Part shown: positions 50,629 to 59,534 of the stretch, in pieces | How the letters are laid out: each line of letters starts with the position of its first letter | How positions within the stretch are numbered: the first letter of the stretch is position 1 | Translations under genes and position numbers: made by a program | Assembly: GCF_023015985.1 (NCBI RefSeq) | Contig: NZ_JALKAO010000001.1 | Span: 744,001 to 808,000, forward strand | Source of the DNA: Marivita sp. S6314 | Lineage (GTDB): Bacteria; Pseudomonadota; Alphaproteobacteria; Rhodobacterales; Rhodobacteraceae | Direction of reading: 5' to 3' | Length of the DNA: 64,000 bases | Notes under the pieces: generated by a model | The model's input: the letters and a program-made list of their open reading frames with translations, nothing else | The model's database searches: none | What the model was told of the DNA's origin: nothing

Positions 50629-50721
50629 AAGGCTTTTCGAAAAGCCTTTGGAAGCGATTTCGAAATCGCTTTCCAGCGCGCCATGGTACCGAGCGCGACC
50701 GCGCATTGCTGCGCAATGCGC
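50629..50721. repeat. Three tandem hairpins between permease and ATPase genes
   Basis: A perfect 20-base palindrome with arms AAGGCTTT (50629-50648), a second with arms AAGCGATT (50652-50671), both centred on TTCGAA, then GCGCATTGC/GCAATGCGC around TGC (50701-50721). They fill the 151-base gap inside the operon and could set mRNA processing or segmental stability. Confidence 0.85.
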
Positions 50722-50756
50722 TGCCTCACGCGCGGCGCGCTCTGCGAACACGCCGA

Positions 50757-51689
50757 TCATGACAGCTTCCTCAGACGCGGGTTTGACACTTCGTCCAGCC
50801 CCAGATTGATCAGCAGCAGTCCGATGAAAATCACCGCCAGCAGCAAGGTCGGAATGCCCCACCACCACCACAGGTTCTGGATCAGCGCGCCTGCATTGAT
50901 CGCCTCATAGATCGTGCGCCCAAGGGTCGGAATCCGCTGAGGACCAAGGCCCAGAACCTCCAACCCGACAGCCGTGACAATCGACGTGGTCACCGAGGCG
51001 ATAAACGATCCAAACAGATACGGCACAAGGTTCGGCAACATCTCGCGGAACATGATGTGTCCGGTTGAAGCACCCGACAGCTGCGCCATCTGCACATAGC
51101 CCGATTGCTTCATCGACAGCACCTGCGCGCGGATCAGGCGCGTGGGCGATTGCCAGACGAACCCCGCGATGAGCAGCGCCATCATGGTCAGTGTCACATC
51201 GCCAAAGGCCGACTGGAACACCACGAGGATCAAAAGCGGCGGAATGGTGATCATCACGTCCGCCAGAACGCGGATGGTGTCGTCGATGCGACCGCCCAGA
51301 AACCCGGCAGAAAAGCCCAGAAAGATGCCAATCGACATGCCGATCAGCGACGCCAGAAGCCCGACAAACAGCGTGTTCGGCGCGCCCACGATGATCATGG
51401 CCAGCATGTCGCGCCCACCGCCATCGGTGCCCAGGGGATAGTCCCAGATGCCTTCCTGCCGCCGCAGGTTTTCAAACCCGACAGGGGGCAGCTTCAACGG
51501 GGCGGACCCGGTGAACACCAGGTCAGGATCCCAGAAAATCCGCCCCAATAGCCCCAGCGCAACAATCGCCAGCAGCAATCCCAAACCCCAGAGCAGCTTT
51601 GGATTCATCCACGGATTGTCGAACCGTTTCAGACGCTTGGCCTGCTGTTTTTCCGCACGTGTCATCGGGACATTGTCTTGAGAGGTCAT
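50757..51689 (-). CDS. DppC-type ABC permease
   Basis: A 310-residue inner-membrane permease. After a basic N-terminus there is one helix, a short periplasmic loop with YPLGTDGGGRDMLAMI (the DppC signature) and five more helices. LSGASTGHIMFREMLPNLVPYL is the EAA-like coupling loop. ATG at 51689 chosen; the frame opens at 51758. It pairs with the DppB-type permease upstream. Confidence 0.93.
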   Translation of the reverse strand: MTSQDNVPMTRAEKQQAKRLKRFDNPWMNPKLLWGLGLLLAIVALGLLGRIFWDPDLVFTGSAPLKLPPVGFENLRRQEGIWDYPLGTDGGGRDMLAMIIVGAPNTLFVGLLASLIGMSIGIFLGFSAGFLGGRIDDTIRVLADVMITIPPLLILVVFQSAFGDVTLTMMALLIAGFVWQSPTRLIRAQVLSMKQSGYVQMAQLSGASTGHIMFREMLPNLVPYLFGSFIASVTTSIVTAVGLEVLGLGPQRIPTLGRTIYEAINAGALIQNLWWWWGIPTLLLAVIFIGLLLINLGLDEVSNPRLRKLS

Positions 51690-51785
51690 GTGAACGGCCC
51701 TCCTAGGATTTCGAGGGGGTGTCGCTGCCACATCGACAGGCGATGAGGCCTTGCACACGGCATGATCTGTTGTCTGTGCGTCATA

Positions 51786-52796
51786 TCACGCGGCCTCGTG
51801 CCGAATGCGGGGGTCGATAAAGGGATAGAGCAGATCCACCAGGAATACGCTGAGCGCCGTCATCAGGATGATCACGTAGCTGACGCCCTGAATGACCGGG
51901 AAATCCTGATTGAGGATCGCGTCATAGAGCAGCTTGCCCATGCCGTTATAGGCAAAGATGCGTTCAACCAGCACCTGCCCGGCAATAAGCAGTCCGATCT
52001 TCAGCGCAAAGGCGGTGATCTGCGGCAGGATCGCGTTGCGGATCATGTAGCGGTAGAGAATGTACCGGGGCCGCAGCCCCTTGGCCTCGGCCAATTTGAC
52101 GTAATCTTCGCCCTGCACCGAGATCATCAACCCGCGCATGCCCAGCGCCCAGAACCCGAAGGTTACGATCACGATCGAGAGGGCCGGCAGGAAGCCGTGA
52201 TGCAGGACCGACAGGACAAAATCCCAGGACCAGCCCGGCTCTACCATGATCCCGTAGGCACCGGTGAGCGGGAACCACTGCAGCTTGGCCGCAAAGATCC
52301 ACATCAGCAAAAGGCCTGACAGGATTGGCGGGATCGAGGTAAACACCATCGCCGCCGGAATCGCCACGCGCACCAGCTTGGGCGACCGGTCCCAGACCAT
52401 CAACGCGCCCAGCAGGTTACCGATGAAGAACGTGATGACCAGCGACAGGATCATCAGCCCCAGCGTCCAGGGCAGCGCGTTCAGGATCAGGGTTGACACA
52501 GGCGTCGGAAAGGCCGCTGTCGACAGGCCAAAGTCAAACACCAACGCGCCGGTCAGGTATTTGATGTATTGAACGATCAGGGGCTGGTCGATCCCCATAT
52601 TGGCCCGCAATTGCGCCAGGATTTCTTCGGAATTGGCCACCGACCCTGCCCCGGCTGCCATCCGGCCCAGCGCAATTTCAGCCGGGTCCACCGGTGACAA
52701 TCGCGGGATGATCCAGATGATCGTTGCGGCGATCAGGATGGTCAGAAACAGCGTTACAACACGGTTGATCAAATAGGCGCGCGGTATGCGTCCCAT
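51786..52796 (-). CDS. DppB-type ABC permease
   Basis: A 336-residue inner-membrane permease with six helices. The long N-terminal periplasmic segment (LGRMAAGAGSVANSEEILAQLRANMGIDQP) and the coupling loop LAEAKGLRPRYILYRYMIRNAILPQ are typical. ATG at 52796 after GGAGGT. It lies between the binding-protein and DppC-type genes on the same strand. Confidence 0.93.
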   Translation of the reverse strand: MGRIPRAYLINRVVTLFLTILIAATIIWIIPRLSPVDPAEIALGRMAAGAGSVANSEEILAQLRANMGIDQPLIVQYIKYLTGALVFDFGLSTAAFPTPVSTLILNALPWTLGLMILSLVITFFIGNLLGALMVWDRSPKLVRVAIPAAMVFTSIPPILSGLLLMWIFAAKLQWFPLTGAYGIMVEPGWSWDFVLSVLHHGFLPALSIVIVTFGFWALGMRGLMISVQGEDYVKLAEAKGLRPRYILYRYMIRNAILPQITAFALKIGLLIAGQVLVERIFAYNGMGKLLYDAILNQDFPVIQGVSYVIILMTALSVFLVDLLYPFIDPRIRHEAA

Positions 52797-52887
52797 GGGG
52801 CAAACCTCCGGGGCAATCGGTGCGTGCGGGCACACACCCTACGGCACAGGTGGGGTGCAGGATAACCCGCACCCCGGGAGCGTTACA

Positions 52888-54618
52888 TCATTCAGCCTTT
52901 TCGAGGTTGTGAATGATCTGGTGCGTGTGGTTCCACCAGAAGAACGGATGGTTGTAATAGTTGTCCGCCGTGGGCCAACCCGTCCAGTAGGTGGTGTTCA
53001 TCGGCAGCAGCTTGGCGGCCTGCACCAGCGGGATAAACGGCATTTCGGCGTCCAGATACTGGTAGGCTTCGGCCACCAGTCCCGGCACTGCCTCATCCCC
53101 CAGGGGACGCGCCGCGATATCGGCCATGATCGCGGTATAGGCCTCTGCCGCTTCGCCATCCCAACGGGCGGTGTTGTTGAAGCCGGGGCTGCGTTCGCCA
53201 ACCGGTACGACATCTGCCGTGGTGTAGCGGCCCATGGACGCCCACGGTTCGTTCACAGACCCGCAGGACAGCCAGCTATAGGACATCTCGAAGGATCCAA
53301 AGGGCAGAACCTCGCCCCAGAACACGCCATTTTCCACCGGCACCGCGCGGGCATCAATCCCGGCGCGCTGCAACTGTTCGACGATCATGTCGATGGTGCG
53401 CGTGTATTCGGTCGAGGCCGAATTGACGTGGATGTTCACCGACAGGGTTTCCCCGTCTTTGGTGTAGTAATCCCCGTCTTTCGCCCAGCCTTCGCCTTCA
53501 ATCAGCGCCTGGGCCGCCGCAGGGTCGGCATTCGGTGACAATCCATAGCCCGCATCCACAACCGCGTTGATAAACGGATCCATCGACCCGTATTGCGCAA
53601 ACATCGTCTGGCTGGCTTCGGTTGTGCCTTCGTAAGCGATGTTCACGATCTGAGTTCGGTCGATCAGATGCGCCACCGCTTTGCGCATATTGGCGTTGTC
53701 CCAGGGTGCGACGGTGGTGTTGATCTCAAGCTGGCGTGCACAGGGATCGGCAGCAGCATAGGGGTAGTCGTCGTGCCACGCGATCACGTTGGGGTTCTGC
53801 GCCTGTATCGCTTCGAACGTGCCGATGGTCACGTTCTGCGCCGCGTCCAGCTGGTTGGACAGCATCAACTGCGCGCGGCTTTCCTCCCCACCCGATCCCA
53901 GGAAGATCACCCGTTTCGGCGCAGGCAGGTCCTGGAAGCCGGTTTTGGCGCCCCACCAATTGTCGTTGCGATCCCAGATCGCCCGGTTCGAACTGGCCGA
54001 GGCAAAGGTGTACGGCCCGGTGCCAATCGGTGGATTAAACGCAAAGGTCGCCGCGTTCTCGCCGCTCCAGATGTGTTCCGGCATGATCAGGAAGGACCCA
54101 AAGATCCGCACCCCAAAGTTCTCGACAAGGAACCGCGGGTTCGGGTTCTGCAGGGTGAATGTCACCGTCAGGTCATCGACCTTTTCCACGCTGGCCACCT
54201 GGCTGCGGATGGTCGACGCTTCACGGGATGAAATCTCTTCATTGGTCATCGCCAGATTGACCGTGAACACCACGTCATCGGCGTTGAATGCCTCACCATC
54301 CGACCATTCGACGCCGTCGCGCAGGGTGATGGTGAATTCGGTGCTGTCGGCATTGGCTTCGAACCCGGTGGCCAGCCACGGGTCCAGATCGCCAGTGCCG
54401 TAATTCAGGATGAACAGCGGCTCCCACATGGTTTGATGCGCCCCGTGCATCCGCTTGGTGCCGGGGGTCATCCAGTTGAAATTCTCGGGATCCTGAATGG
54501 TGCGATCCAGGTCAAAGATGACCGTGTCCTCGCGCGCCACATCCTGAGCGAGCGCCATCCCCCCAAAGGCAGCAATCGCCAGGGCAGAGGCGGCCATCCG
54601 CAAAACAGGTGTTGTCAT
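52888..54618 (-). CDS. Periplasmic solute-binding protein, SBP_bac_5 family
   Basis: A 576-residue binding protein. Signal peptide 1-24 ends MALA-Q. WEPLFILNYGTGDLDPWLATGFEANADSTEFTITLRDGVEWSDG is the family opening; AFNADDVVFTV and IGTGPYTFAS follow. The family binds peptides but also oligosaccharides and opines; co-transcription with an alpha-mannosidase argues for a mannosylated ligand. It heads the transporter genes. Confidence 0.92.
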   Translation of the reverse strand: MTTPVLRMAASALAIAAFGGMALAQDVAREDTVIFDLDRTIQDPENFNWMTPGTKRMHGAHQTMWEPLFILNYGTGDLDPWLATGFEANADSTEFTITLRDGVEWSDGEAFNADDVVFTVNLAMTNEEISSREASTIRSQVASVEKVDDLTVTFTLQNPNPRFLVENFGVRIFGSFLIMPEHIWSGENAATFAFNPPIGTGPYTFASASSNRAIWDRNDNWWGAKTGFQDLPAPKRVIFLGSGGEESRAQLMLSNQLDAAQNVTIGTFEAIQAQNPNVIAWHDDYPYAAADPCARQLEINTTVAPWDNANMRKAVAHLIDRTQIVNIAYEGTTEASQTMFAQYGSMDPFINAVVDAGYGLSPNADPAAAQALIEGEGWAKDGDYYTKDGETLSVNIHVNSASTEYTRTIDMIVEQLQRAGIDARAVPVENGVFWGEVLPFGSFEMSYSWLSCGSVNEPWASMGRYTTADVVPVGERSPGFNNTARWDGEAAEAYTAIMADIAARPLGDEAVPGLVAEAYQYLDAEMPFIPLVQAAKLLPMNTTYWTGWPTADNYYNHPFFWWNHTHQIIHNLEKAE

Positions 54619-54678
54619 GTTCTTCCTCCGTGTTGTGGGGTCGTTGCCCCTTTGATCGCGCCCTTCAGAGGCCGCGTG

Positions 54679-55359
54679 TTATCGAACGTAATCCATCACC
54701 AGAACGCGGGTGCGGTCTGGCAGCGTGTCCTTGGTGATCTGGGCCGTCGGTCCAAAGCTGAAATCCACGTCTTCATCTTTGAAATGGCTCAGGAAACTTC
54801 CGATCCACATCGTGTTGCGGGGCCTGTAGGTAAGCGTGCGAAAGTGCATCGGGATCACCAGTTTCGGTTTGGCGCGATGGATCATCTCCATCAGGTCCGG
54901 CAGCTCAATTGTCAGATACCCACCCGCCAAGGCAAAAAGCACATCCACATCCTCAAAGAACGCCTGCTGCGCCTCGGTCAGCGGATTGCCCACATCGCCC
55001 ATATGCGCACATTTTATGCCATCGACGGTAAAGCGATACATCCCGTTCTGTCCGGGCACTTCGTGCTCCGGGTGGTGATCCCACTCCGCCGCCTCAATCG
55101 CGGTGATCTCGATGCCCTTGGCCGTCTGCGCCCCGCCGTTCTGCGCCACGGTCAGCGCATTCACGATCTCGGGCGCGCCGCTGATCAAGTCGCCCCGGCA
55201 ATGCGCAGAATCGTCATCGGACGAGATGATCACCAGATCGGCGGGGTCGGTGATCGGCGCATAGCCCACACCTTCGGGTGTGTAGGGATCGGTGATGATC
55301 CGGGGGCCCGTTTCCGGGTCAATCCCGAATGCCGCATGTCCGTACCAGGTGACTTTCAT
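54679..55359 (-). CDS. UlaG-like metallo-beta-lactamase-fold protein, atypical metal motif
   Basis: A 226-residue MBL-fold protein of the UlaG/UPF0173 type. KVTWYGHAAFGI opens it; later metal segments CAHMGDVG and LVIPMHFRTL look intact. The expected first motif HxHxDH reads SSDDDSAH (46-53), so several ligands are changed. It may bind one metal or act differently from a lactonase or hydrolase. Its start overlaps the stop of the PhyH gene by one base, tying it to that gene. Confidence 0.75.
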   Translation of the reverse strand: MKVTWYGHAAFGIDPETGPRIITDPYTPEGVGYAPITDPADLVIISSDDDSAHCRGDLISGAPEIVNALTVAQNGGAQTAKGIEITAIEAAEWDHHPEHEVPGQNGMYRFTVDGIKCAHMGDVGNPLTEAQQAFFEDVDVLFALAGGYLTIELPDLMEMIHRAKPKLVIPMHFRTLTYRPRNTMWIGSFLSHFKDEDVDFSFGPTAQITKDTLPDRTRVLVMDYVR

Positions 55360-56183
55360 CAGTTGTTCCCAACCACATGCGGGCTTTGCGTTTTCGTAAT
55401 GTCGTTATTCTCGGGCCGTGGATGCGTGGTCCACGCGCCAGCCTCGCCCCGACACAGGATCGCCTCCACCCCGTTGGCCCAGACCGGATCGGTGATCTGC
55501 ACTTCTGGCGGGCAATAGCGCAGCGTCAGACCACAGCGGCGGCAGTCGCTGGCATTGGCCAATGACCCATGCACCAGCATATCCGCATGCATCGAAAACT
55601 GCCCGGCTTTCAACGCGTTGGTAAACGGCGCGCCCATGTCCTCGGCCCCGGCGGTTTCCTTGTGAAAGACGTTGCCTTCCCCCGTCGCCTGCATCGCCAA
55701 AGCGCCCTTGTCATGGGTGCCGGGGATAAACCGCATCGCCGAATTGTCCGCATCGGCATCATCAATCGCCAGCCAGACCGTGACCGTGCGCGCCGGGCTT
55801 AACGACCAGAAGCCCGCATCCTGATGCCACGGCACGGCCTTCGGATCATGCGGCTTTTTCGACAGGATCGCCGACGCCCAACACAGGATGTTCGGCCCCA
55901 CCAAATCTTCAACGTAGTCCAGAATACGAGGATCGGTTGCGATGTCATACAGCCCCGACAACCGCGCCTGATAGCAGTTGATCCCGTAAGACCCCTGCTC
56001 GCCCATCGCGTCCATCAGCCCGTCCACATAGGCCCGGATCTCCGACATCTCGCTGGCGGAAAAGGCGTCAAACGGCTGCACATACCCAAGCGCATTATAC
56101 TGCGCCACCTGATCCACGCTCAGCCGCCCCGGCGTCGCGTTTTCAACCGGCTGGAACCGCAGGTCCACATCCGAATCAAGCAT
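55359..56183 (-). CDS. PhyH-family Fe(II)/2-oxoglutarate dioxygenase
   Basis: A 274-residue dioxygenase. The facial triad is visible as HQDAGFW (His and Asp) and the distal His in MLVHGSLANAS; the 2-oxoglutarate-binding Arg is in TLRYCPPE. The family hydroxylates unactivated carbons (phytanoyl-CoA, ectoine and others). ATG at 56183 with GGAGG eight bases upstream. First gene of the operon leading to the mannosidase; divergent from the AraC regulator. Confidence 0.9.
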   Translation of the reverse strand: MLDSDVDLRFQPVENATPGRLSVDQVAQYNALGYVQPFDAFSASEMSEIRAYVDGLMDAMGEQGSYGINCYQARLSGLYDIATDPRILDYVEDLVGPNILCWASAILSKKPHDPKAVPWHQDAGFWSLSPARTVTVWLAIDDADADNSAMRFIPGTHDKGALAMQATGEGNVFHKETAGAEDMGAPFTNALKAGQFSMHADMLVHGSLANASDCRRCGLTLRYCPPEVQITDPVWANGVEAILCRGEAGAWTTHPRPENNDITKTQSPHVVGNN

Positions 56184-56218
56184 GATGGTCGTCCTCCCTG
56201 CCTCAAACGCTAGGCGGC

Positions 56219-56236
56219 GCTGCACGCGTATGCAGC
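56219..56236. promoter_or_regulatory. Palindrome between the PhyH operon and araC-type gene
   Basis: GCTGCACGCGTATGCAGC is an 18-bp near-perfect palindrome (arms GCTGCA/TGCAGC exact) in the divergent promoter region. Its core TGCACGCGTATGCA resembles the LacI-type sites at 15648 and 19204. AT-rich DNA for promoters follows at 56244-56275. Confidence 0.5.
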
Positions 56237-56282
56237 GTTGCGCTTTGATATTTTATTGTACTATTTTGATATTTCGGGTCAG

Positions 56283-57185
56283 ATGCGCGCCATTCCTTTG
56301 CGAGAATTGGCTCAGAGGCGCGCAATGCAATCCGAAACCTTCCATCTCAGCAGCTATATCTCGGCACATGAGGCGTTCCACTACGCGCGCAAGAACCTCG
56401 CCCGTCGCTATCCGCGAAATGCGCATGATCACGATTTCTTCGAGGTCTTTCTGATTGTCGAAGGCCGCACCGCGCATTGGATCAATGGCGTCACACAGGT
56501 CCTTGAACCCGGCCAGCTGGTGTTCATGCGCCCCACCGACACCCACGCGTTTCGCGCCGATCAGGCGCAGGGCTGCGAGATCATCAACATCATGTTCCGC
56601 GTCGAATCCGCCGAACACCTGATCAAACGCTATGCGGATTCGCTGGCAGGCCGGTTCTTTGCGTCAAAATCCGACATTCCCGAATTGCACACGCTGGGCC
56701 CCACCCGGTTCAAACGCGCGCTCAACGTGGCCACGCAATTGCAGACCGCCGACCGTTCTCTGGCCCGGATCGAGGAATTTCTGCTGGCGCTCATAAACCG
56801 CGTCGCCGTGCCGGAAACCCGCGCCATCCGCACCGCGCCGCGCTGGTTCTCGGCCGCGTGCAACGCCGCACAGCACCCCGAGGTGTTCCGCGACGGTGCA
56901 GCGGGCTTTATCGCCGCCGCCGGGCGCAGCCATGAGCATGTGTGCCGCACCTGCAAGGACGTTCTGGGCGTGACGCCCACCGACTACATCAACCGCATCC
57001 GCATCGACCACGCCGCCCAATTGCTGCGCACCGAAGACAGCTCCATCGAAACGATTGCTGCGGCCTGCGGATTTCAGAACACCAGCTATTTCTACCGCCT
57101 GTTCGACCGCGCCTTCCAGACCACCCCGCGCCGCTACCGGTTCGACCACCAGCGCGATCCGTTTGATGCAACGCACCGTTCCTGA
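56283..57185 (+). CDS. AraC-family transcriptional regulator
   Basis: A 300-residue regulator. The N-terminal cupin-type sensor contains RNAHDHDFFEVFLIVEGRTAHWINGV and EPGQLVFMRPTDTHAF. The C-terminal double HTH (about 205-290) contains GRSHEHVCRTCKDVLGVTPTDYINRIRIDHAAQLL and IETIAAACGFQNTSYFYRLF. It is divergent from the PhyH-MBL-importer-mannosidase operon and likely activates it in response to a sugar-type ligand. ATG at 56325 (after AGAGG) is an alternative start. Confidence 0.9.
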   Translation: MRAIPLRELAQRRAMQSETFHLSSYISAHEAFHYARKNLARRYPRNAHDHDFFEVFLIVEGRTAHWINGVTQVLEPGQLVFMRPTDTHAFRADQAQGCEIINIMFRVESAEHLIKRYADSLAGRFFASKSDIPELHTLGPTRFKRALNVATQLQTADRSLARIEEFLLALINRVAVPETRAIRTAPRWFSAACNAAQHPEVFRDGAAGFIAAAGRSHEHVCRTCKDVLGVTPTDYINRIRIDHAAQLLRTEDSSIETIAAACGFQNTSYFYRLFDRAFQTTPRRYRFDHQRDPFDATHRS

Positions 57186-57199
57186 TCTTCCTCTTGCTA

Positions 57200-57264
57200 A
57201 AAATACCGCGGGGGGTTTGGGGGGCTGGCCCCCCAACCGGTCGGACCGCGCAGCGGTTCGACCA
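57200..57264. repeat. GC-rich hairpin element (second copy) plus adjoining hairpin
   Basis: AAAATACCGCGGGGGGT adjoins the stem TTGGGGGG (57218-57225) / CCCCCCAA (57230-57237). On the minus strand it reads hairpin then CGCGGTATTTTT, after the cytochrome gene, as in the copy at 17761. A separate hairpin, GGTCGGACCGC (57240-57250) with GCGGTTCGACC (57254-57264), adjoins it. The T-run on the minus strand makes this copy a plausible terminator. Confidence 0.7.
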
Positions 57265-57266
57265 GA

Positions 57267-57689
57267 TCAGCGCTCTTGCTGGATGCTCTCGATATATTCC
57301 AGAAGCGCCACCAGCTTGCGCGGCGTCGGCGTCATGACGCCATCGCCTGTATCCAAGGGCACAAGATCGCCCTGCAACAACGCGCCGAATTCCGGCATGT
57401 CCGGACCGCTCATATCCGACCGTGCATAGCCGTCGATGGTCGACAGGACCTCAACCTCGGGGAACACACCGCCATTGCGCACCGCGATCAGCGTCAGATC
57501 CGCAGGTGCAGGTTGCGTCGCCCGCGCCATCGGGCCGTTGCCCTTGCCATCGGCCCCGTGGCAAACCGCGCAATTCTCGATAAAGAGCGCCCGGCCATCG
57601 GTGGGTTGTGGCATTTCGTCCGGCGTACAGGCCGCCCCCGCGAGTGCTGCGGCGCAAGCCATCATCAGGCGTGTGGGGAATGCGGGCAT
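57267..57689 (-). CDS. Exported c-type cytochrome
   Basis: A 140-residue small cytochrome c. An N-terminal hydrophobic segment (5-20) ends at Cys21 and may be a lipoprotein or Sec signal. The heme site CAVCH is at 40-44, followed by GADGKGNGPMA; the axial Met is probably in SGPDMPEFG. Start: ATG at 57689 with GGAGG upstream. Its partner enzyme is not evident. Confidence 0.9.
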   Translation of the reverse strand: MPAFPTRLMMACAAALAGAACTPDEMPQPTDGRALFIENCAVCHGADGKGNGPMARATQPAPADLTLIAVRNGGVFPEVEVLSTIDGYARSDMSGPDMPEFGALLQGDLVPLDTGDGVMTPTPRKLVALLEYIESIQQER

Positions 57690-57785
57690 GTTTTGGCCTC
57701 CTTGCTCGATTGCGCGCAGAGTGCCTGTCTTTTGAGGCCCGCGCAACCACGCGACGCCGGATCGGCCCGTGTCTGCTGACGCCGG

Positions 57786-58427
57786 TCAGTTCACCTGCAA
57801 TCCGCTGATTGACGCGCGGATGCGGCTGTCGGTGTCATCGCTGTCACCGGACAAGGCAACACCGACAAGTGCTGCACCACCTCCGCCAAAGGCATTGGCA
57901 TAATCACGCGCAAGATTGACGTTCTCCCGGGCCGCCCCGGTGCCCGCCCCGCGCAGGACGACGGTCTTGCCACGGTTCCCAAGATACGGGCTGCTGAGCA
58001 CCGCGCCGCGGTTATGCGCACCGCCCCAGACATAGACCAGCACGCGGGCCGCATCATTGGTCAGCAGTTTGCGCACGCTGGCCCCCTGCAACGCCTTGGC
58101 CTGACCTTCGGGCAGGAACACGAAATACAGGGCCAGGTTGCGATCATCGCCACCTTTCTTGCGCAGATCGGTCGCCGGGACCCCTTCGTCCACGCGCCAC
58201 GACCATTGCGCAGATGTTGCGCCCCAATAGGAGGTATCCAGCGGTCGGTAGGCCAGCGACACCGACCCGTTCGAGGCCACAGTCACCGAATTGCCGTTAA
58301 ACCCGTATGTGTTCGACGAAAACAGCGAAAACTTCTGTGTCTTCCAGGACCCGTCAAAGGCCACAGGTGCGGCAAGCGCCGGAAGGGTGATCAGGGACAG
58401 TGCAAGAGTGGCAAGACAACGAAACAT
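57786..58427 (-). CDS. Secreted DUF3047-family protein
   Basis: A 213-residue exported protein. Signal peptide 1-20 ends LPALAA. The DUF3047 core has AQWSWRVDEGVPATDLRKKGGDDRNLALYFVF and YVWGGAHNRGAVLSSPY. The family is of unknown function. ATG at 58427 has AAGG upstream; ATG at 58442 is an alternative. It stands alone. Confidence 0.82.
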   Translation of the reverse strand: MFRCLATLALSLITLPALAAPVAFDGSWKTQKFSLFSSNTYGFNGNSVTVASNGSVSLAYRPLDTSYWGATSAQWSWRVDEGVPATDLRKKGGDDRNLALYFVFLPEGQAKALQGASVRKLLTNDAARVLVYVWGGAHNRGAVLSSPYLGNRGKTVVLRGAGTGAARENVNLARDYANAFGGGGAALVGVALSGDSDDTDSRIRASISGLQVN

Positions 58428-58505
58428 GGAGCGACCTTTCATTCAACGCCCTGTCCTAGCAAGAACCGCCCGTTTGCCGCATCAAACGTTCGCGTGAGCC
58501 GGATG

Positions 58506-59486
58506 TCATCGCGCCGCCAGCTGGCGTGTGGCCTGCCACAGCGCGTCCGGCACGTCGACCGCTTCGCGCGGGGTTTTGCCCTGCCCCGGCATCCGCGCGC
58601 CCGCGTCCTGCGCCACCGCCTCTGCCAGCCCGGCAACCATGGCGTGAAAGTCGGGCCGCAGACCGGGATCAATCAGCACGAAACAATGTCCCAGATCATG
58701 CGGCGGTCCTTCGGGTGCCTTCAGGGGCTTCACGTCGCGGCTGGCGGTTCCCCCGGCCAGCCCAGCGGCAAGGATTTCGACCATCAGGCCCAATCCCCAA
58801 CCCTTGTAGCCTCCGACGCTGCACAGCGATCCGGACAACGCCGCTTCGGGGTCGGTGGTGGGGTGGCCGTCCGTATCCACCGCCCAGCCTTCGGGGATCT
58901 GCTCTCCGGCGGCCTTGGCCATGGTGATCCGGCCCAGTGCCACGGTTGTGGTGGATTGATCGAACATCATCGCCACACCGCCGGACCCGTCGGGCACCGA
59001 AAAGGACATCGGGTTCGTGCCAATCATGCGCGTCTTGCCGCCCGGCGGTGCCACGATGGGGGACGCGTTGGTAAAGCCCAGGCCGATCAGCCCGGCCCGC
59101 GCGATGGCTTCTGTGAACCAGCCCAGCGCGGTACAGGTGTGCGCATGACGCACAAAAATGCTGGCCAGCCCGTTTTCGCGCGCCGCATCGATCCCTGTCT
59201 GCACTGCGGCGGAAAACGCCGGTTGCGCAAAGCCGTACCCGGCATCCACCTCGACCGCGCCCGACCTTGGCTTCGACACCTCCGGCACCGCCTGACCGGC
59301 GACCCGTCCGGTGCGCAATTGCTGGCAATAGCTTTCGAGATAATACAGCCCGCAAATCCGGTTGTCGCGCGCCTCGGCCCAGGCAACGGCGTCGGCCATG
59401 ATCGCGGCGGTAGTTTCGCTGGCACCATGCGCCATCAGCGCCTGCCGCGTGATCTCCTCGATCTCTGATATCCTGATTTCTGCCAT
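58506..59486 (-). CDS. Ldh-family NAD(P)-dependent oxidoreductase
   Basis: A 326-residue malate/L-lactate dehydrogenase-type (MDH_LDH2) enzyme. VRHAHTCTALGWFTEAIARAGLIGLGFTNAS and GGKTRMIGTNPMSFSVP are family signatures, with the catalytic His in RHAH. Relatives act on ureidoglycolate, sulfolactate, 2,3-diketogulonate or imino acids; the context does not decide. It stands between the DUF3047 gene and lolD. Confidence 0.88.
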   Translation of the reverse strand: MAEIRISEIEEITRQALMAHGASETTAAIMADAVAWAEARDNRICGLYYLESYCQQLRTGRVAGQAVPEVSKPRSGAVEVDAGYGFAQPAFSAAVQTGIDAARENGLASIFVRHAHTCTALGWFTEAIARAGLIGLGFTNASPIVAPPGGKTRMIGTNPMSFSVPDGSGGVAMMFDQSTTTVALGRITMAKAAGEQIPEGWAVDTDGHPTTDPEAALSGSLCSVGGYKGWGLGLMVEILAAGLAGGTASRDVKPLKAPEGPPHDLGHCFVLIDPGLRPDFHAMVAGLAEAVAQDAGARMPGQGKTPREAVDVPDALWQATRQLAAR

Positions 59487-59534
59487 GTCCTGCCCTCCCT
59501 CAGCCGGGCCACTTTGCCCACAGCACGCAGCGGG

